A model generated the notes under the pieces. It was not told where the DNA came from and searched no databases. It was given only the letters and a program-made list of their open reading frames with translations. DNA of 64,000 nucleotides, from assembly GCA_024636855.1 (NCBI GenBank), contig JAGXGG010000075.1, positions 24,165 through 88,164 on the forward strand, read 5' to 3'. This document shows, one piece after another, positions 58,531 through 64,000 of the stretch. The DNA comes from Ignavibacteriota bacterium. Lineage in GTDB: Bacteria > Bacteroidota > Ignavibacteria > Kapaibacteriales > UBA2268. Both the position numbers and the translations under genes were made by a program. Position 1 is the stretch's first letter. Every line of letters starts with the position of its first letter.

Positions 58531-60447
58531 ATGGACTTAATGATGAGAAAAATCTTACTACTTTTAATTATAATTTCATACAATGCATACGGTACTGACT
58601 TAACTGTTGGCCGACTTCTAAGCCCTGAGCTTTTTGTAAATGTTTCCGAAGAATTAAGCATTAGTTATGAAATTAATAACATAAATATTCTAACTGCTGA
58701 ACAATATACTGGTCTAGTAACTATTAAAAACAACCAGACCAGTGTTACTGATTTCACATATCTTGGTGAATATACAAATCTAGAACCATTTGAAACTACA
58801 GTAATATCAGTACCTACAAAATGGATACCTACCGAAGTTGGAACTTATACAATAAGTATTATAATTGAATTTGATGATGATATTGATTTATCTAATAATA
58901 CTGAAGAATTCATAATTGAAGTTGGTAGTAGCGAATGTACCTCAGGATACGAATGGAGTGCGGGAAGGCTGGGCTTTACCATTAGAAACAATCTTCAGCA
59001 TTTTCCATATGCTCAAGATTTGGAAGGGAAAATGAAGCCTGGAGATATAATTGGTATTAACTGTCTCGTTGAGGATTTTGATGAGTTAATAGCAAATTGC
59101 GGTTGTGAAGATGGTGTAAACAGTAAATATATGGATCTATTTCCAGATGAAGTAGTGTATAGCTGGTCGTTAGTAGGAGAAGGGAAGTTGATACAGCCAG
59201 ATGTTGGAGAAAAGAATACAGTATTTTACAAGATACCAGTTTGTCCTTCAAATGCAGTTGGTTCTGAAGAAACTATAACTGCAGAAATTCAATTAACTGT
59301 AAAGAATAAAGATACAGGTTTAAAGCCAGACAAGCCGATTTCTGGAAAAGTGATTTTAACAATCGCTTACTGCCCGGAAAGAGTTACTCCTGAAAATGGA
59401 GAAGTTAGCTGGGATCCAACAGCTATGAAAATTACTGCTGTAATCCTACCACTCGAAAGTAATGAAGGTTCTCTTCTTACAGATTCTGACAATGGAAATT
59501 GTGAGCCGCAACCACTGACGTATGATAAATATACTCCAATAAAAATTGTCAATAATATTACTGAAACTATTGTTGAAGGTGTTTGCCCTGATTATGCAGT
59601 AATACTATCTGCACTTGCTACTGACGACGACCAAGTAATTATTGAATGTACTCCTGAGTTAGAATCCCCTGTATGTACAGAAAAATCAAATAAAACGATT
59701 ATAAGTAAGGATAAATTAGAATATAAATGGACGGTTGATTCTGGGAAAGGTGAATTCCCAATAGGTAATATTGGTTCATCTGTTATTTTTAGAAAATCTC
59801 AGTCGGGAGATGCAAATATAACTTGTGAAATCTGGAATGCCTTTTCTAAAGTTGAAGATTCTAAAGTAACTATTAAATATAAAGTAACTAAAGCCAAAAA
59901 GCCAAAGGCATTTGTTGGACTAGGTGATGATGAGGATAATGCTAATTTCGTTAAGCTATATCATGAAATAGTAAACGATGCAGATGATATATATGGAGGA
60001 AGAAGTTCACCTTTTTATGAAGTTGTCACATCAATGAAAGATAAATATACTGCTGCAGGTTATGATGTAACGTTTGCTGAATATACTTCAAACTCTCAAT
60101 TGTATGATGTCCTTAGAGATCCATGTTACCAGGCGTTTTGTATAGTAAGTCATGGGACTGGGGGTAATGTTCTATTATCAGGCGGCACTTCAAAAAATTA
60201 TTTAGATGAATTCACTAGTTTTATGGCTCGAAAAGAAAATGAAGCCATTTGGGGATGTCGTAGAAACCCTTCAATTCGTGATGTTCAACTATTAGCTTGT
60301 AATGCACTTGATTCAGATTGGGGTATTGCGTTCAACTGTAATGCTAGAATACATGGCTATAAGGAAACTAAATTCTTAGCTACTCTCAGATTTTATGCAT
60401 ATTTTCAGTTTAAACCATTACCTCCATTAACACTTGCATTACCATAA
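58531..60447 (+). CDS. Secreted multidomain protein with CARDB-like N-terminus and putative clan-CD (caspase/CHAT-like) C-terminal domain
   Basis: Signal peptide MRKILLLLIIISYNAYG; C-term AFCIVSHGTGGNVLLSGG ... VQLLACNALDSDWG (HG / AC dyad pattern). Confidence 0.6.
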   Translation: MDLMMRKILLLLIIISYNAYGTDLTVGRLLSPELFVNVSEELSISYEINNINILTAEQYTGLVTIKNNQTSVTDFTYLGEYTNLEPFETTVISVPTKWIPTEVGTYTISIIIEFDDDIDLSNNTEEFIIEVGSSECTSGYEWSAGRLGFTIRNNLQHFPYAQDLEGKMKPGDIIGINCLVEDFDELIANCGCEDGVNSKYMDLFPDEVVYSWSLVGEGKLIQPDVGEKNTVFYKIPVCPSNAVGSEETITAEIQLTVKNKDTGLKPDKPISGKVILTIAYCPERVTPENGEVSWDPTAMKITAVILPLESNEGSLLTDSDNGNCEPQPLTYDKYTPIKIVNNITETIVEGVCPDYAVILSALATDDDQVIIECTPELESPVCTEKSNKTIISKDKLEYKWTVDSGKGEFPIGNIGSSVIFRKSQSGDANITCEIWNAFSKVEDSKVTIKYKVTKAKKPKAFVGLGDDEDNANFVKLYHEIVNDADDIYGGRSSPFYEVVTSMKDKYTAAGYDVTFAEYTSNSQLYDVLRDPCYQAFCIVSHGTGGNVLLSGGTSKNYLDEFTSFMARKENEAIWGCRRNPSIRDVQLLACNALDSDWGIAFNCNARIHGYKETKFLATLRFYAYFQFKPLPPLTLALP

Positions 60448-60463
60448 AACAGGATTAACTATT

Positions 60464-62620
60464 ATGAAAAAATATAAAAATATGAATACTAAAAATTTTT
60501 CAGCAATTCCTTTTGTTGTAACTCCTGTAACTGCGTCAAAGACTAATTTCAAGAAAGTCTCAATTTCTTCTTTCTTATTAATAGTAATAATTCAGTTCTC
60601 TTTAAATGTATCAATTCTTAACTCACAAGCAGTTGAACTTATTTCACCAACTATTTATGGAATAAAGAATTTGACTGATATTGAAAAATCAGGCAACAAA
60701 ATATTTGTTTCAGGTGATGAAGGTTTGTTATTGACGCTAGACCTAGTGAGTAATTCAGTTGAAAAAATTGAATTAGATATTGATAATGCAATGATTCAGG
60801 ACATTACTTTTAATTCTCAGGGTAATGGTGTAGCAATTTGCACTAAAGGTATCGTTCTATTTTCTTCAAATAATGGTCAAAATTGGTCAAAAAAGTTAGT
60901 GGATTCAACTGATTTTTTAACTAGTGTAAATTATATATCAGAAGAATTTGTTATAATTACCGCAATGAATGGTACAATTTACAAATCCATGGACTCCGGA
61001 AAGAATTGGGATAGAGTAACTCTGAATACTGTTATTAACTTAAGGGCATCTATAGAAATTAACGGAAGTTTAATTCTGTGCGGTGATAATGGGCTAATAG
61101 CCAAATCAACAGACAATGGGAATACTTGGAGCATCTCATCAAAATCCTATCTGGGGAATATTCTGTCAATAAACACTGTTGGAAATACACTTATAATAGG
61201 TGCAAATGACGGCATTTACTATTCAGAAGATGCAGGAAATACTTGGGTAAGATCAATTCAACAGGAAGGGGTGAGAGCAAAGAATTTAATCACTTTTGGA
61301 TCGAGAACTTATGCAACTTCTGACTCTGGAAATATATTTGTTTCTGTTGACGAAGGAAAGAACTGGGTATTCAAATCATCGTCGGACATAACTATTAATG
61401 GGATGTTGATGTTATCCGAGGATTCCTGGCTAACAATTGGCGATTATACGAAATTAGAAGTAACAATGGATGGTGGTAAAAACTATTCAGATATATTATC
61501 AAATACCAATAGAAATTTTGTCTCAGCAAATTACCTGAGTGACGGTTCGGCTTTTATACTTTCGACAGCTGGTGAAGCTAATAGCTTGGCTACAGATGAG
61601 TTGTCACATTTATCAAAACTTCCATCCGGCTTCTATCGCACAAGTCAAACAGTAGGAGATGAAATATACGTATTAGATGAAACAGGAATAATATATATAT
61701 CATCTGACAATGGGTTAACTTGGGAACTAAAAGCACAAATTGAAGACAACCAAATTTATAATGATTTTTTTATAGTTGATGATATTATATTCGCCACTAG
61801 TACTAAAGGCGATGTATTGAAATATGATAAAAACGAATTGACAACGGTCAAAGTACTAGATTCTTTAAATCTGACTACAATCCGCTTTTTTGATATAAAT
61901 AACGGTTTTGTTTGTGGAAGTCTTGGTAAAATCTATTTTACAACAAATTCTGGAAGCTCTTGGACAGCAGCATCTACTCCATCTACTAGTATGATAACTG
62001 ATGGGGTTGTCTTAAATTCCGATGTAGCATTTATCAGTAGTTATAAAGGTTACTTTTTTAATACAACAGATAGAGGTGAAACTTGGATGAAAACTTCTGA
62101 TGACTCTGTTAACGATAGAATCTTATCAATTGATATTCATCAAGATATGTTGCTGGGTATAGCAGGTACAGCTTCAGGAAAACTTCTATATACCAATGAC
62201 GCTTTTAGAACCTGGAACTCAATATACGATATTGGTCATTTGTTAGTTGATGTAGCCATAAATGGCAATAATGTTATAGCAATTGGACCCTATTCAATAG
62301 TCTTAACTGTTGATTTACTACAATCATCAGTTGAAGATTTCACTTATGATAATACTATCTCAGTTTATCCAAATCCAAGTAATGGTCAGTTCCATTTATC
62401 AATAACCAATAATGAGTTATTAAATGAAAAAGCATTGACAAATCCTGTAATTGAGATAGTTGATATTAATGGAAAGTTAGTTTATGAAAATATGACTCCT
62501 GAATTCAACGAAAATAATTCGATTTTGATAGATTTAGGACAAATGATTTCTGGGGTATATTTATTAACTATAAAAAGTTCGACAAAGACTTATTCTAAAA
62601 GATTGCTTTTAAATAAGTAA
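60464..62620 (+). CDS. BNR/Ycf48-like beta-propeller protein with T9SS sorting domain
   Basis: Repeated IYKSMDSGKNWDRV / IAKSTDNGNTWSI / IYYSEDAGNTWVR; C-term VYPNPSNGQFHLSITNN...SGVYLLTIKSSTKTYSKRLLLNK. Confidence 0.88.
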   Translation: MKKYKNMNTKNFSAIPFVVTPVTASKTNFKKVSISSFLLIVIIQFSLNVSILNSQAVELISPTIYGIKNLTDIEKSGNKIFVSGDEGLLLTLDLVSNSVEKIELDIDNAMIQDITFNSQGNGVAICTKGIVLFSSNNGQNWSKKLVDSTDFLTSVNYISEEFVIITAMNGTIYKSMDSGKNWDRVTLNTVINLRASIEINGSLILCGDNGLIAKSTDNGNTWSISSKSYLGNILSINTVGNTLIIGANDGIYYSEDAGNTWVRSIQQEGVRAKNLITFGSRTYATSDSGNIFVSVDEGKNWVFKSSSDITINGMLMLSEDSWLTIGDYTKLEVTMDGGKNYSDILSNTNRNFVSANYLSDGSAFILSTAGEANSLATDELSHLSKLPSGFYRTSQTVGDEIYVLDETGIIYISSDNGLTWELKAQIEDNQIYNDFFIVDDIIFATSTKGDVLKYDKNELTTVKVLDSLNLTTIRFFDINNGFVCGSLGKIYFTTNSGSSWTAASTPSTSMITDGVVLNSDVAFISSYKGYFFNTTDRGETWMKTSDDSVNDRILSIDIHQDMLLGIAGTASGKLLYTNDAFRTWNSIYDIGHLLVDVAINGNNVIAIGPYSIVLTVDLLQSSVEDFTYDNTISVYPNPSNGQFHLSITNNELLNEKALTNPVIEIVDINGKLVYENMTPEFNENNSILIDLGQMISGVYLLTIKSSTKTYSKRLLLNK

Positions 62621-62641
62621 TTTGGAGTTGAGATTCAGACT

Positions 62642-62755
62642 ATAAAAAAAGCCGAGTAGTCTTTTGACTATTCGGCTTGTAATTATCAAACAATTATCTA
62701 AAAGTGATTATCTCACAACAGATACTTGTCTTGTCTCAACTTTGTCGCCCATCTG
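62642..62755 (-). repeat. Direct repeat: T9SS gene 3' end plus terminator, copy C2
   Basis: Matches 58266-58380; hairpin inverted relative to C1. Confidence 0.88.
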
Positions 62756-64000
62756 GATTATAATATAATATGTCCCACTGGATAAACCAATATTATCGAT
62801 GTTGAGATTAATGGACTTTTGTTTCTCTGCTTTTATCATATCATCATACACAGTTGCCAACTTATTGCCTAATACATCAGCTAGGATTACTGAGACTTTT
62901 CCAGTAAATTTCGGATTAATAGCCAAAGTGGAATTGGCTGTTAATGGATTAGGATATATGCTTATTTCTTGGTTAGCGAAGTTGTCTTCTATACCTGTGA
63001 TAGCTGGCTTCTTCGTTACAGTAACTTCCGCTATTCTTGAAAAAACAGTATCGCATTCATTAAAGACCATTGCTTGATATTTTCCAGATTGCTCAAGACT
63101 TATCTGACCTAATCTTAATGTATCTTCATACCAGAACCAGTCTTCATCATCTTTTCTCCAATAAACATAGAAACTAGTACCTGCAGATTTAATACCTAAT
63201 AATAATAGACCACCTTCTTCAATTGTGTATGTTGGTTCTAAGTCACTTAGAATTTGAGGCGGTCTTGTAAATTCAATATTACTATTTACTCCATCGACAA
63301 AGTTATTTGGGTAACCTTCTGGCCAAGCTCTACATTTGAATGTAGCTTCATAATTGAAAGTATTATTTGTATCAAGATAGATTAAAAGGGTATCATTTTT
63401 ACTGCCACTTACAATGCCAGGTATATCCTCTAATAATTGTCCATCCATATACCATTCATTCTTAATTGTAATGCCTGGAACTGAACTAAAGTTATGATAC
63501 CAAAACATTGTAGTTTTTCCAACACATCCCCAATCGTATAAATCTATACCAGAAAAATTAACCCTTGGCTCGTCATAAATCGCAAACTCATTAGACCAGA
63601 TAGTATCGCAATCGCCCGATAGTCGGACTCTGTACTTGGTTGAGTAATCAGTTTGTTGTACGTTATTTACTGTCAGAATTGAAGACTGCGAGCCAGAGAT
63701 TCTTTCGCCATCTACTAACTTAACAGAATCTTTGAACCATTGTATATCTGTCCAATATGTTGGGTCTTCCATATTATGCTCGCCGTATATATTAGCATCA
63801 AAAGTGAAGATACAATCATCTCCTTTTTTCACTATCTGATACTCTATATCTTTCATAAACGATGGCGGTTGGAGTACGTATAGATTTACCCTGTCAGAGC
63901 TGACAATTGCGGAGACACGAGCAGAATCATAGCTGAAAGGATTTCCATAAGAAGATGTCCAATTTGGGTCATAAGCGAATAACTCAGCATTGTATAGCCC
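62708..64000 (-). CDS. Secreted Ig-like protein with T9SS sorting domain (partial, runs off right edge)
   Basis: Open frame continues upstream of the ORF-track ATG (GLYNAELFAYDPNWTSSYGNPFSYDSARVSAIVSSDRVNLYVLQPPSFMKD...); C-term IYPNPLTANSTLAINPK...SVVR. Confidence 0.85.
   Translation of the reverse strand, partial: GLYNAELFAYDPNWTSSYGNPFSYDSARVSAIVSSDRVNLYVLQPPSFMKDIEYQIVKKGDDCIFTFDANIYGEHNMEDPTYWTDIQWFKDSVKLVDGERISGSQSSILTVNNVQQTDYSTKYRVRLSGDCDTIWSNEFAIYDEPRVNFSGIDLYDWGCVGKTTMFWYHNFSSVPGITIKNEWYMDGQLLEDIPGIVSGSKNDTLLIYLDTNNTFNYEATFKCRAWPEGYPNNFVDGVNSNIEFTRPPQILSDLEPTYTIEEGGLLLLGIKSAGTSFYVYWRKDDEDWFWYEDTLRLGQISLEQSGKYQAMVFNECDTVFSRIAEVTVTKKPAITGIEDNFANQEISIYPNPLTANSTLAINPKFTGKVSVILADVLGNKLATVYDDMIKAEKQKSINLNIDNIGLSSGTYYIIIQMGDKVETRQVSVVR

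Overview
The window looks like a chromosomal segment of a Bacteroidota/FCB-group bacterium: AT-rich, with several type IX secretion (T9SS) C-terminal sorting domains. Recognisable housekeeping genes are icd, hutU, nrdJ (B12-dependent RNR), pth, rplY, prs with an adjacent tRNA-Gln, rpsF-rplI, rpsA, purH and purF. Between them lie accessory patches. The most notable structures are: (1) 7.5-11.2 kb, a head-to-tail array of five outer-membrane beta-barrel ORFs plus an orphan sixth signal-peptide remnant; each unit begins with the same ~65-bp signal-peptide block, but four of the five intact-length ORFs have no in-frame ATG/GTG/TTG before the signal peptide, and a ~121-bp direct repeat bounds the array; (2) 10.8-13.7 kb, a RAYT-like HUH transposase gene nested among REP-like palindromes, with composite palindromic elements in opposite orientation on its two sides; (3) at least three cargo segments each bracketed by a duplicated host gene end: a GHKL-ATPase/STAS-like/membrane cassette plus a secreted-protein gene between two copies of the nrdJ terminator, an S74 tail-fibre plus T9SS pair between two copies of a nitrilase-family 5' end, and a putative clan-CD peptidase-like plus BNR/T9SS pair between two copies of a T9SS 3' end and terminator. 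In the last case the terminator hairpin is exactly inverted between copies. Decayed genes include an RHS fragment, a frameshifted SMR transporter, a truncated MDR oxidoreductase and a solo IS-like end. All calls come from reading the sequence; no searches were run.
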